This document shows positions 24,355-37,417 of a stretch of DNA of 64,000 nucleotides, piece after piece. The translations under genes and the position numbers were made by a program. The DNA lies in the NCBI GenBank assembly GCA_018873245.2, contig JAEMBT020000004.1, forward strand, positions 7,791,073-7,855,072, given 5' to 3'. Each line of letters starts with the position of its first letter. Within the stretch, counting starts at the first letter, position 1. Below the pieces are notes generated by a model. It was not told the DNA's origin and did not search any database. It worked only from the letters and a program-made list of their open reading frames with translations. Source of the DNA: Archegozetes longisetosus (Eukaryota > Arthropoda > Arachnida > Sarcoptiformes > Trhypochthoniidae).

Positions 24355-27300
24355 TCTGCAATAAAAAAAATAATGTGATGTTTCTTCTCTCTATTCCAAA
24401 TATTTACAAAAGGAGAGCTTAAAATACAAATGATGCGGCGGTAAGAGTTCTCTATTCTAGACAGAAAAGTGTCTGAAAAGTGTAATGTTTTTGTCAGGAT
24501 TAGGAATATATGGCTTACTTTGTCCAATGTCATACTGATGTGATAGTTAAAGTGATGCTGACTTTTCTTTTATAGTAGTACTAGTAAGGTGTGAAACTAT
24601 GCCTCAGATATACATTTGGTCTATGAAGTCAAGTCAGATACATCTCATGCATGGGGCGAGGCTTATACTCACACTTTCTTGTATATTAGCATTGATCGAA
24701 AGCATAAGGAGTACACACAGCATAGCATAAGGTCTACACAATCTCATTCTGAAATGAGATAAATGACTGCAAGGCGTCGGCAGCGCCTGGACTAAAGATT
24801 TCTTGTCTCTTGAGATGAGGGCAAATTATTGATATCGTTTGAATTGTAGAAGAAACTCTATTTTATAACTCTCACAATGAATCGCTAATTTCAATGACAT
24901 ACTGTTACGATCAATTTATTTGCACTCTTTCTTTACTAACATGAATAACAAAAATCAAATCTAGAATTGTCATTAAGTCTGCAAATTACTCATGCGAAAG
25001 TTTCTTATCGTGTTCCTCGTTTCCTAATGAATAGACAGAAAAGCACTTTGTTATCAAAAAATTAATGCCTTGTTTAACGAACTTTTAGTGACATTAATTT
25101 TCATGGAAACATATTTTTATTTTTCACACAAAAAACCAAGAGTCACTTAATCTAATTTCTACATACTATACTCGTATGAAAGTAAAATAAAAGCTGACAC
25201 TTTTCCAAAATAAAATAAAAAAGTTCATTTTTTCACAGCCAATACTTGTATAGAAATTCAAGTGAATTATCGGTTTAACTTTTAGGTGACAAAAAATTCT
25301 CTCCATTTGTAAAGTAGTTTTGACGGCAGAATGTTTCAAAAGATCGATAAAATTAAAAAATATCATGTTATTCGATTTGAATTAACACGAAATAAGTTTT
25401 ATACTTTATTCTCAGAACCATTATATCCCACTTTTTCTACTAATTCTTTGAGATTTTGTAGTAAAAAAAGTGTCAAAATTTGGGTGCGGCCTAATAACAG
25501 ACTTTGAATGGGAAAAAGTGCGGGTTATTAATGAATGAAACTTTTCATGATTTTCTGTTGAAATAATTTCTACTCGAAGAACACCTGAGTCATGAATAAA
25601 GTTAAATTTAGCATAATATCATTGAAAAACATGTTTTTGAAAGAAGTAATGGCAAATGCTTGATTGCTATTATGGAGTTCTAACAAGCTTATGTACACCC
25701 GACGAGGCAAAAAGCAAGCATAGCAACTGGGGACGAATGGATGCGTAAGCATGTATTCGGGGAACAATTTACAAACCTATTCAAATAAATATATAAACAA
25801 ACGCAAGTGTAATCAAACGTTTAATAGAAAATCAGCCCTAAAGCATGCGAATTCACTCTCCAACAGTTGTTTTCTGTATCTATGCCTGGTTTTTGTTAGA
25901 GTTACTGTACAGAGAAAGTTTTGCGCCTTAAAGGATACTTTTTTACAAAGCAATTGGTATAGAAGTAGGAAAAAGTTGGTAATACTATTATAGGTAATTC
26001 TGTAATTCACAATATAAAATAGTAGTTGGTATCGAATTAATTTAGCCATTCTATTATTAAATGGAGACCTATAGACACTTAGAATGTAATCGATTTCTTT
26101 TGTCCTGATTCATTGCAAAGGGAAAGAAGTTGAGACCCAGCCATACATTGTCCACAATAGCAATGCACAAATCCAATAACATTTGTCTATTGGCCTCTTC
26201 TAACACGATCTTACATTGCAAACGACATTATCAGATTCTTTAATTCCCAATGCTTTTAGAGGAGTTTCATTGATAAATTAGTATTAGTATTAGCCCACAA
26301 GCAAACTAGTTCTCAGCTTAATTTAATTTAGCTCAATTAAATGTTTGATTTGCTTTATAAACAAAACTGAATGTCGAGCATGATAAACAAAGAATTAAGA
26401 AAATTGAATACTGAAAATAATGCGTCAACTATAACCGTGTAGCAGATGTTCAAAAGAAATTGCAACGACTTAATAGCAAAGCAAACGACTAATAAAAGGT
26501 CTCATAGCCAGAGATCTTTAGATTTGGTCAATATTTTATTTGCGATACAAGTTATATACACTATAGAAATACAGTCAAACTAAATGAAATGTCACTCTTG
26601 ATATACATTAAGTACTTTACTTTAAATACAGTCAGTTTTTTATTATCGAATATAAGCGAATGGATTAACTGTTCATTTGGACTTAGGTTTGATTGACAAT
26701 AGCATTCATAAATAACTTACCAAACATTGTTCTATGGGCTTGTTGTCCAATAGGTTCTTGCCATTAATTTCTGTCTCTTGAGTCTCTTTCACAGTCCAAA
26801 ATAAGAGAGCAAACAGTAATCTTACTCTCAAAGAATGATTAGACAAATGTCGAGAAGAGTATCAGTGGATATCAGCGTCAAAGCGAGTCTTTTGTTTCAT
26901 TTATAGAATCGACTAATACTCTATTATAACATTATGTAAGACCAAATGTCTCGTGGGATCTAAAAGATATGGACATTCAAGACAGATCTTGTGCTACTGT
27001 ATATTCAGACACCAAGAAGGCAAATGATACTCTAGACATGTGCCCCAACACTATTTGTATTTTGCAAACTCGAATCCAATGCGTCGCGCATTCAAAACCT
27101 TGCACTACAAACAATGGGCTGATCCACTTCACACAAAAAAGTTTACTTAACAGAGTTCAACACTGAATAATTCGGAACAACTGAACTCAAATTTATGCAA
27201 TTGATTGCTTTTACAACACAAAAATACCTCTCTGAGAAAAAATGCAAATAAATGGTTAGGCACTGAAGGCAATGAAAAATTATAAGAATCTACTAAATTA

Positions 27301-30300
27301 TAGCATATATTACTTACTCCCACTCGCAGTACAATTGAACAGATGACTCCTCGGATCTGTTTGTATGTATGCAAAGAGCAGTGAATTTAATATAATTTTC
27401 GAAGAATAAGTCATGCATCGCATGATTTCTACGGCAAGTCTTAACAGAAATTCATGCCTTCCGTGTTATAACTTATCTATAGAAATGATGCGCTTCTTAA
27501 TGGGTAGCTCTGTATCTGATAGAAGTTGGTGAACATGATATTAAATTGGCGGAGAATTGTGATCAAAAGTGCATCTGCGTATGACTTTGTTAACGTGTTC
27601 GCCTAATTGAATAATGAATTCTGATAATGAAGTGCCACAAAATGCATCATCAAAGTTAAGATTCTTACAAAACTAAGTAATCGATTTTTATGCAAAAAAG
27701 ATTAAATAATGTATTGAGTGAGAAAACGGGCGAATGACAGAACTCTGTTTGAGCAGATAAAAGTGATTGGAAAAGTTGATTGCGATTTTTCAAAAAACTA
27801 TAGTTTATTCACTAGAGTCAGTGCAGCACCAAATGAACACAAAAGCAATGAATCCAATCACACAGAAAGCAGACCTGATTTATTACGCACTCTGTGATCG
27901 GTATCTGGTAAGGGTTTGTGTGGCAAAAGCGCGATCCGTTTCCCTAACATGTCAGTGCAATTTGACAAAGATATTGAGAATTTCTCTGTCTATTCTTGCA
28001 GTGTGTCTGAACAAAATGAGAATAATTCAGTGAAAGATTGTCAAAATGTTTTTTAAAAAACAAAAAAAGAGGCGAATTTGTGCTGACAATCAGTTTTGCG
28101 CATCTTATTCCTATTCTGTTGCCTACGTCTGATCCTTCACATGATATTAAATGATGAATTTTTGGCTCAGATTTGTTCAAACTTGAAGTTTAGTGAGTGA
28201 GTCACTCAAATGACAATTTGGTGAAACTTTATTTTCTACTTCACGAGAAAATAAATGGGGGAAAACATAACATTATCTGAGAAATAGGAACAAAGTCTTT
28301 CTCAAAATGGGTTGACCAACAAAATCATCAAAAAAGACAATCTCCGCAAAAGTTTTAAAGCCATGAGAGCCCTATTACTGATATAATGCTATCTTATTCC
28401 AGTCTCACTATTGTTTGCCGCACACTGTTGTTTCTAACAATTCTCATCAGTTCCTATCACTGGATTTCTTGCTATGTCCATAAAGACTAACTGGAGATAT
28501 AACAGACTTTGAAAGTAATTTCTTCTTTCCCTCAATAACTTTTCTCATATGAAAGTCTATGAAAAGAAAGAACAATATTACTGAAAATGCAATAATAGAC
28601 AGATTATGAGTTAGTTTATCAGTTAGTCTTATGATCCTTTTCTTGGTTCGTATCATTCTTTTTTAGTAATTGTCAAATTAAATCGATGCTGATTATTTCG
28701 ATTGTTTCATATCTGGCGTTAAAAAAACTGCTCCCGAAAAACGTGCGTTTGCGATTGATTAATAGTTCACTTTCATTTTAGTTTTCAATTTTTTACGTAA
28801 AAAACTTGAAATATTATTTAAACATTTAAGCTTGCCTAACTTGAAAACAATAAAAATAAGCCTTTATTTGCGTGCATTTATCTAGTCTCTTCTTTCGAAA
28901 GCACCTAACTGTTTGTCTGAGTTAGACAGATTTGACTGTACCAACAATAAAATGAACTGACTTTTGATTTCAATATGAAATCCCATATAATGATTATATG
29001 ACATAACTTAATGAATGACTCAAAATGAACAGACAACGAGACTCACGAGAGGCATAACATAAACATTATTAATAATAAAACATGTGATTCCATCACTAAA
29101 ATTGGTTCAATACTTAATTATAATGGTATTAATATTGTTTTTGTCAGGATAAAAGATTTGTGTGACAATAGTCATCATTTCTTTTTATCTGCGATGTTGT
29201 TGCGCTCATAATGAAATTGCTGTTGCCGCCAAACAAACAGCTTAGGGAACTAGGCTGAACATTTAGGATTAGTTTCATTATATTCTAGCTAAATCGTTTC
29301 TTTATTTCATTTTCCATCAAATTTTAACTAATCAGAAACAAAGGTCAACATTTTCTTATTTAAATTAACTACATTTTCTAAAACTTTGCCAAAATTTGTG
29401 CAATCCTTACCATAACTACAGGAAATCGATTCGTTTGAACAAAATGATAAGGTAATAAAAAATTGATTGAGGATCTTGGGAAAAGTCGTGAGTTAAGATT
29501 CGACAAGCTAAAAGAATACATAACTATCTAAACTGAATAATTTACAAAAGTATTTTAACAATATTTGTATTTGTTTAGCGACGCGTAACAGTAACCTTTT
29601 CAGCGATTTCTTCCTAATTTTCAAGTTAAGCGATGGTTTAGAGAATGTGAACTCAGATCATAATACCTAACTTGAAAGGACCCGAGAGTATTAAGTAAAG
29701 ACTATGAACCGAACCTAACCCTCAGATTGCGTGCTTCGTTGACTGCAATGACTCCCACCATAATTTATCAAAGTGTCAAACTGTTCAACTGCTCACAGCT
29801 TTTCTAAATTCTAGCGCAACGGCCACTCAATATAACTAAACTAAAAGCATATCTTCAATTTTTCTCTGTCCAAAGAATAATCGCACTAACTCTTAGAGGT
29901 GTATAACGGCTAAGCTTTTCCTGAGGTGTAAGCCTTTTCTAAAATTTTTTACTTCAATTTCAAATCTCTCCTAATGAAACAATTCCAGGTTAGAAGACAA
30001 ATTCTATAGGTCTTTCCGAAATGCTTCAATCATATATTGATTGGCATCTTTAGCTCGATATGGTTTTAATAATTACATTTTTGTTATCATGTGTCAATTT
30101 TATGTGAATTCGCAGATGCTTTTCAAGTTTTCATAACCTAATAGAGAACACTTCAACTTTTAAACAATACTTATAGCTTAAATTAATATAATCGAGATGA
30201 TTTCTCATTTTATTGAAAATCAATCATATCAATCAAGTCATATGTCTGAATAATTCAGTTAATTCTGACAAAGTACCATTGTGAAGCATTTATGTGTTTG

Positions 30301-32276
30301 ATTTCAAGGATTTGGCATTTAATGTGTTCGTCTAGGATTAAATCCTCTCAATAAATATGTATGACTTTAAACTTGAAAGTTAAAACCTTAGGTAAATAAA
30401 AAATCAAATAAGTACTTCTATAGCTATGATCATAACTTTTAATACCAAATTTATTGTTTTTATTACAGTAATGAGCACATAAAAAGTCTTATATGAGGAG
30501 AATTTACTTTTGGAATCTGTGACCTGCTTTCACATGAGATAAACTTTTGCCAAACTTTTGGCCAAGTTGTCTCTGTTAAGGCATATTTTGCTGAGATAAG
30601 TGAATATATGAAGCTATCATATACTCATATTGGACTATATCTGAACCATTTGCCATAAATGAAGAGATTGAATATGTGCTCACATAACAACTCTTTTGCC
30701 AAAGGCTAGTGCCAAATGAGAAGTGGATTGAGAACTTAATTTGGTTGGTCAGCATATATTGCTCATTATTAGAGTGAGGCCAAAAAGTTATAGATAACAT
30801 AATTTTGCAGAATAGTTTCAGTTTGATTCGAGCCATATCTACCAATGTTGTGCTAAATAGAATAGCAAATCAAGTTTTAGGACTCATTAAACATTCATTC
30901 AGTATTTGAGCAAGAATTTGGAAAAAAAATTCCGAGCCACTGACTCCATGAATAGTAACTAGAATTTTCATATGGCTCTACTTGGTATAATCATATTCTA
31001 TTAATTCTTTATGTTCATGATTTGAAGCTCAACTTTCCAAAAATATTGGCCTCAGAAAACAAGAGTTTTTGTGGTAAGAGAAATTGTTCTTGAAAAATTG
31101 TTGAAAAGCATCAATGAAAACTACTATATTTGATGCATTTTTATGTAGTCAAAATAATAAGCTGCATTAGTCTTGATTGATCCCTTAAAGTGTTTTTGCG
31201 TTAGTCAGTTTGCATCACTTCAACAATTTCTCAAAGAAGTTTCACATTTGAAACATAAACTCAATAAAAATTGTTTTGCTTATGACTAATATTTGTTAAT
31301 ATTCTCCTATAAAAGCTCTTTTCATAGTAAGACTAGAGTAAAATGTTTGGGTTCTCTATGAGTAGAAAGCAATCTGGTGAACGTTCAACAATACTGAACA
31401 TAACGGCTTGGCTGTTGAGAAAAAAAATGATTTAACTAAAACTTGTCTTTTATATAGTACAGGTAAGTCTCGAGGAGTAACAATATTCAAAATTTTCTTC
31501 TCACTCCAGTGTGGTTTAAGGATTAACATCCTTTTAATTTGAATATTTATTCAAAATACTTATTGAAAACATTGAAAATATTTTGAAAATTACTTGTTGT
31601 AATAGGTCTATTGAAATACCAAAAATTATTGAGTAATAATGAGTACAAGCATTTTATGCACACAGAATGATGGCTTGCGTGAGTAGGAAGCTTTAAAAAT
31701 AATTATCGTTCAAAACTCATAACATCTTATGTGATTCTTGAATTTTAATAGCTCAAAGTCCTTCCGAGCCTTCGAGTATTGTATTGATTCAACCTGAAAG
31801 CTTGAAAAATTGAAAGACAATAAAAAATTTGTTAGTAATTATTACAAATTTAAACTGAACGCATGTATCTGCAATCAAAGTAACAAAGAAGAAGTAGAAA
31901 AGCTAGAATTGCCTAGAAAAACAGGAATATACTGTATTGGGTTAGGTGCGACCAAAATATTTTAGTACAATTTAGTGACTAACTCAGCTCTAATTTATTA
32001 ATAGACGATCAGAGTATAGACAAACCATTATTTGAAACACAAACGTGCCAAGGAATTCAATGTCCTAATTGTCATTTTCAAAGAAAAGTTGATAATTTCT
32101 GCAAACAAATAGGTTTGTGACCAACTAATTTATTCTTATCATTAACTTTAAACAAGTTTGATCGCACTAATAGCTGTTTATTATTGAGGATTAACACTTA
32201 AACAATAGTATTTAATTAAGCCTAAGAGTAAACAAAAGAGAATTAATGGATAACACTTTCTAAACAAGTGTCAGTT

Positions 32277-32330
32277 GTTGTTGATCTAACAATTGTTGTA
32301 GATCTAGCAATTCTTATAGATCTAAGGATT
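32277..32330. repeat. Three 18-bp imperfect tandem repeats
   Basis: Units start at 32277, 32295 and 32313, each with the core GATCTA at the same offset and ending (A/G)(A/C)(A/G)ATT-like. A decayed minisatellite with no coding role visible. Confidence 0.8.
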
Positions 32331-33387
32331 GACTTCAATATAATATAAACAAAATGATTAGTTGCGCAAACCCTATACCAATCTTTTACTCTTTTGTCTC
32401 ATAATTTAGATTAAGATATCTTTTGTTTCTTTATTCATAAAGTGCCGTAATAGTTATTGTCTTCAGTTCTTTATTATCCGAAAGAAAAATCGCTTTCATT
32501 GAGAAAAGAGAACTTTTGTTAATTGGTTTATGTAGACATCGATCGCTTTTTCCTTATCAGATGCTCTGCTTTCGAGAACATGCGTTTAGAAAAAGCTAAT
32601 GTTTGAGATAAGCTCACAAATAACGAACTTTCTCAATCAATAATTATTTAGGTGCAACAAACATTTTAAAAATTCAGAGTCCAAATTTCTAATGCCTTAA
32701 ATAAAAGGCTTCATCTAATCAGATACAAGTTTTCTATTCATTTTTGTGTCTCAATGTTTGCTATAAATGAATGGGAAAATCCTGCTTCAGTCAGCATATA
32801 ATAGCTTTAATAAAACAAATAAATCAATTAGAGAAACTGTGACTCACTCTTTTGTCTTATTCTCAACCTTATAGCTTTCAATCTTAAATATTAGCTACTT
32901 TCTCACATTCTTATCTAATTCCATTGAAATTGCACTTAAATGCTTTCTGAATGCATTCAAATTATTTTCAACAGACCGAAAGTCATTACCAATAATTCGA
33001 AAACTGAGGATCGAATGAATTATTTGCTCAAATGAATCAAACTTAGTCCTAAATTTAACTTATATACGAAAATTTTCAATAGAAATTCTAACTCACGAAA
33101 GAACGTTTTGGGAAACGACAAGTAGAAGATTATCAATATATAAATATCATTGCGTGGAAGGAGTGATAAAACCAGCCGTTAAAGAACCATGTTGTTGGCT
33201 GGCATGCTGTTGGTGTCTCGTCTGTATGTTTCCACGATGTTTCCCATTGTATGAACAATCAATTGAGATTTTATAATTCAAAACAACTTAATATATTTTA
33301 CAGATAAAAATTACTCATCAGAGAGAATTCTTTCACAATTAAAAAAGAAAACCATTAGCATCAATTGTTTCATCTTCAGTTCATATT

Positions 33388-33393
33388 TTTATT
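33388..33393 (-). terminator. Candidate poly(A) signal of DDX1
   Basis: AATAAA on the minus strand about 65 nt downstream of the DDX1 stop codon, a normal distance for a short 3' UTR. Confidence 0.5.
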
Positions 33394-33458
33394 ATTTAAC
33401 TTAAGTTCGAGCTTGAATTTTTTTGAAAAATTGTTAAAGTATTAAATCATACTTAAAT

Positions 33459-36369
33459 CTAAAAATAAAACTTCAAATAACTATTTTGTGCAGATGTTTC
33501 TAATTTTGACAGCTGTGTCACTTCATCTGACATCTGTTTCACGTGATCTTCATAGACATAACCAGGTCCTGTACTCTTTGCTCCGTAGACCACTTTGCCA
33601 TCAAATTCATTAACCTGTATTTTGAAGTCGGAATCGATTGTTTGAACTATACAATTTAAATGTTCCTCTATTTCTGCCAACAACTAAGAATAAATCAACA
33701 AAAGTTCAGATACTTCGATCAAAATGACTGATCAATAGTTAGTATCGATTGAGAAAACTGACTTGAATTTCATTGTACCAAATACAACATCCCTTTTCTT
33801 CAACAAGTCTGGTATCATAACATCCTTTGCCTCTAGTACTACAATTGGCATGAAACCAGACTTTTTCCGGAACAACTGACACTAAACTGACGGCTAACCC
33901 CATTCGTTCAGCCCTACCTAAAATTCAATGGGGCTTTAGTATTCAAGATATTGTCAATAATTTAATGAATGACATACCGACGCGACCAATTCTATGCAAA
34001 TAATTTGCTTTCTCATCGGGAAGAGTAACTTGAATTACAAATGGAACTCCTATGATTTTAAGCATAAATCCAATTAAGCTTTGATTTCGAAAGTCTAATA
34101 TTTTTCATTCCAGATTGTAAGTTTTCTAACCTTTAATATCAATACCACGTGCAGCAACATCTGTGCAGATAAGAAACTTACAATTTCCTGCCTTAAATTT
34201 ATTCAAATTATCATTTCTTTCTTGAGGTTTACGATCTCCATGAAGGCATACACATGAATATGGATTATTTGAATTTCTAGGCCCTAAATGGAAGAGGTTT
34301 TAATATTATTCGGGTATATGAAATCAGTGCAAAACATACCTCCACCTAAGCTATTGAAATAGTTTTCAAGATTATCGCAGTCCAGTTTTGTTCGACAGAA
34401 TATAATTGCCTGATCTATTTTTAATGAATCAATCGCTTTAACAACATATTCACCTAAAATGATATCAAATCGTCAATGCAATAAGAGTTATGGAGAGAAA
34501 AATTTAGTAAATATGAAGTTAAACATACCTTTGAGTAACTTGACAGCTTCACTCAGTGTTTCTTTATTTGGTTGCTGATAATTGATTTGGTCTCTAGCAT
34601 GCACCTCGTCTGTCTTAATTGCCCGCTTTAAAGACTTCCATCTCGAGTCCTCTCTTGGATCGATTCTCAAAACAACGTGATGTACAGTATCTGGAACAGA
34701 ATCTTCGCCCTAAAACCATAATTAATAATGATTAATCAATTAATATATAACATAATCATTACCTTCAAGTCAACCCAAGTCGGAAAATACATCAGCTTTT
34801 CTGCTAATTTTTTAACATCAAAATTATGCAATGTCGCAGAACAAACAATCATTTGCAAACGTTTTCCGTCGTCAAACATTCTGGGAAGCAATGAATGCAA
34901 TCTTGTAATAAGATTTTGGTGTCCCTGTTGTAAGAGTCCGTCCACTTCATCGATCACAAAAAATCTGTAATTCATACATTAGTGTTAAGACATTAAATCT
35001 TATTGAGTGTATTGAAGAAATGATTACCGGCAAGATCTGAGAGATAAATGACCGGTATTCACGAGTTCTTCTATTCGACCAGGAGTTCCAACAACTATAT
35101 CAGCACCAGTTTCGAGTTGATACATTTGATCCTTAGCACTGACACCACCCACTAACAGCAATTGTTTTATTTCTCCAGACAAGTATTCCTTAAATGAATT
35201 AATGCAGTCGTATGTTTGTTGAGCTAATTCTCTGCTCGGCTCAATCACCAGTGCTTTCGGACCAATGTCTTTTGTCTTAGATTTTGATGAACTAGTTGAA
35301 CTTGAGTTTGAAGCGAATTGATTTTTGGTTGCACTTCCAACCCATGTACAATTGAGAGGTGCGCTCTTGTCTGAAATTCATTGACTTTTAGTATAAACTG
35401 ATAAACCATTCATAACAACAAATTGATTTAATATTAAGTACCAGACTTGAACACAACAGTAACGCCCGCATCCTTCAAACAAATCGCTGGAAAAAAGACA
35501 TTCTGCTCACATAACTGATTCGGAAGTCTAAATGCAACTCCCAAATCGTTTCCATTTTTAGTCCACGATATTGTATTTGAGTCCAAATCAATTATATTTC
35601 CGATTACATCAAACTTTTCTCCATATTTTTCTCCATATGTATCAAAATTCTTAGAATTGCTCTTCTTAGCAGTTCCACCGTAACCCCAACCGTTTCTATC
35701 GGTTCCTAAATCTAAACTAGCACCAGTCAGAGACCAGCCGACTCGAGCCAGACCAGGAGATGTGAAGTGAACTTCAAAGTAAAAGCGATTCGATTTTGAT
35801 GACGGATCCTATCAGCGAACAAAACAAACAAATCAAAACCCAAGTCAATGTTTTGTACGACTAATTGAAAACCTTTTTGACTCCTTTATCAGCTCTACAT
35901 CCGTGCCAACTCTTGTTGTCAGATCCAACTTGTTTGCTTTGAGCCGAAAGTCTATCACTACTCAGCGATAAGGACTCGTGTCTATCAATAGCACTCAAAA
36001 GCCAATCATCAGCTGAACTGTTACTTGCTTTAGAGGAACGACTCGAAGGTTTGTCTGCATTGCATAAATACAAATCAAATGATTAATAGTCAAAGCATTA
36101 GTAAGAGTCAAACCATTAATAGTTTCCCAAACGATTTGCAAAATCGGTAAACAAAAGGCACCGGTTTTTCCCGAACCGGTTTCGGCAGCCATGAGAACAT
36201 CTCCGCCACCAAGAATTAAAGGAATGGCTTCGGATTGAATATCAGTTGGAAGCCTACAATGGAATGAATCGGTTGTGAACCAACAATCATTAATAAAACA
36301 ATAGTTAAATTAGTCTCACATCCACTCCATTTTTTCGACCGCTTTCGCGATTTCTGGCATTATTCCCAT
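33459..36369 (-). CDS. DDX1: ATP-dependent RNA helicase DDX1 (12 exons)
   Basis: Exons on the minus strand: 36320-36369, 36114-36253, 35873-36054, 35442-35808, 35028-35370, 34763-34964, 34529-34709, 34340-34453, 34131-34283, 33978-34049, 33763-33917, 33459-33683. They sum to 2184 nt, 727 residues (human 740). The start [17 protein letters not shown] matches DDX1 directly. Walker A ETGSGKTG is at residues 41-48. A SPRY domain (about 90-245) is inserted between motif I and the rest of the helicase core, the hallmark of DDX1. Motif III is SAT (403-405), and RGIDI and HRIGRVGR are present. Motif II reads DEVD (366-369) where DDX1 proteins usually have DEAD. The C-terminal residues (EIEEHLNC onward) also match. 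DDX1 acts in RNA processing: tRNA splicing-ligase complex, 3'-end processing and RNA transport granules. All introns are 53-81 nt. It is divergently paired with RNASEK. Confidence 0.97.
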
Positions 36370-36832
36370 CTCTATTATGATCACATTGATTACAATTAAT
36401 AAAAATATTTTCATTAATAATGATTCAAATTTCAATCAAAATATACCTTCAAATGCTGTCATTTTTAATTGTAGTTTAATTAACTTTCGATTAAGTCTTT
36501 TTTTTGACGTTTCAGCAAAATTTTTTAAACTTTTGTACTTAATGTTCATAAAATACAATACCTTTAAGATAGGGTAAAGACTTAAGCGTTGTATGCTTTC
36601 AATGCGCTACTGAATCTCACTCAGAAGTTATTATTTGTTATAATTTATGAACAATTTCTATGAAGTGAAAGCACTGGAAGTCGATAAGATTGAAGCACTC
36701 TCAGACTCTATCTATAATGCGCAAAAACTTTTAAATTATTGATCGGATCCTAACTTTCAAAACAAGCATTTTATGGAATGAAACCAACAATATTTGAGAA
36801 GAAAATCGAGAAATCAGACAAAAATTAGTAAA
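36370..36832. promoter_or_regulatory. Shared divergent promoter region of DDX1 and RNASEK
   Basis: 463 nt separate the two start codons, which point away from each other, so both promoters must lie here or in overlapping 5' UTRs. The word GCGCAAA occurs at 36719-36725, 108 nt before the RNASEK ATG. No clear TATA box stands out because of the AT-rich composition. Confidence 0.5.
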
Positions 36833-37126
36833 ATGATAGTCTGTAACAAAAGGTGTGCGATTTGTTGTTCATTTTTGTCGTGTTGGGCAATATTAATGCT
36901 AACATTGATGGGAATCTTGCTGTACAGTCACGCTCTCGCTTTTGCTGAAGATCTCGATTTACGTGACATCACAACTGATAATATCAAAGAATTTATTCCG
37001 GAAGCATTTTCGAGATACGAGTCAGCGGCTCATAACTGTTGGATAGCAGCCTGTCTTTATATCGCAACTCTTGCTTTTTCTGTACATCAGTATTATATCA
37101 TTAGAAGACAACAATATGCCTCTTAA
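36833..37126 (+). CDS. RNASEK: Ribonuclease kappa / V-ATPase-associated small membrane protein
   Basis: A single-exon gene of 97 residues, the usual size for this family. The ATG at 36833 gives MIVCNKRCAICCSF; the open frame extends upstream but without an ATG. Two transmembrane helices are visible (about residues 7-32 and 68-86) separated by an acidic luminal loop. The diagnostic second helix NCWIAACLYIATLAF closely resembles arthropod ribonuclease kappa. The protein was first described as an endoribonuclease and is now also known as a V-ATPase-associated factor needed for endocytosis. It is divergently paired with DDX1. Vertebrate versions contain introns; this copy has none, which could mean intron loss. 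Confidence 0.93.
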   Translation: MIVCNKRCAICCSFLSCWAILMLTLMGILLYSHALAFAEDLDLRDITTDNIKEFIPEAFSRYESAAHNCWIAACLYIATLAFSVHQYYIIRRQQYAS

Positions 37127-37243
37127 TTGTCATTAGATTTATTATAAGCTATGATTCTTGTTCTAATTATACCAATATCTATTGTATTATATCTAACTAA
37201 TTAATTTCTGTGTGTATTTTTCAATTCATTGATTTTCTTTATA

Positions 37244-37417
37244 CAGAAATACTTCGATATAATGAACCTCTTTATAGTGAGTCTTCGATACAATTGATTC
37301 ACTTATCTAGTCCTGGCACATACTATTGAGCTAATAGTTACCTGTCTGTAGTGAAGTCTAGCTACAGCCAATGTGAGTTGTTGATCCACAGCCATTCATT
37401 GTATCAAGGTATTACTG
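37244..37417. mobile_element. pogo/Tigger-like MITE, 174 bp, with TA target duplication
   Basis: The left end CAGAAATACTTCGATATAAT and the reverse complement of the right end, CAGTAATACCTTGATACAAT, match at 16 of 20 positions, and both are flanked by TA (37242-37243 and 37418-37419), the target duplication of the Tc1/mariner/pogo superfamily. The consensus resembles pogo/Tigger terminal repeats. There is no coding capacity, so it is non-autonomous. It sits about 120 bp downstream of the RNASEK stop codon. Confidence 0.85.

Larger units (their letters stand above)
23357..33387. other. Gene desert, part 3: no recognisable coding sequence
   Basis: AT-rich DNA without recognisable exons. Contains the (GACA)(GA)n microsatellite at 24291-24350 and a degenerate 18-bp tandem repeat at 32277-32330. 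The right end is the 3' flank of DDX1. Confidence 0.55.

Noticed and set aside
26969-27166. 65-codon cysteine-containing open frame
   Set aside because: No signal peptide and no cysteine pattern of a known peptide family.
29700-29720. CCTAACCCT as a telomere-like repeat
   Set aside because: A single occurrence without tandem array.
36794-36832. N-terminal extension of RNASEK by thirteen codons
   Set aside because: It starts with TTG; the ATG at 36833 gives the usual family length.
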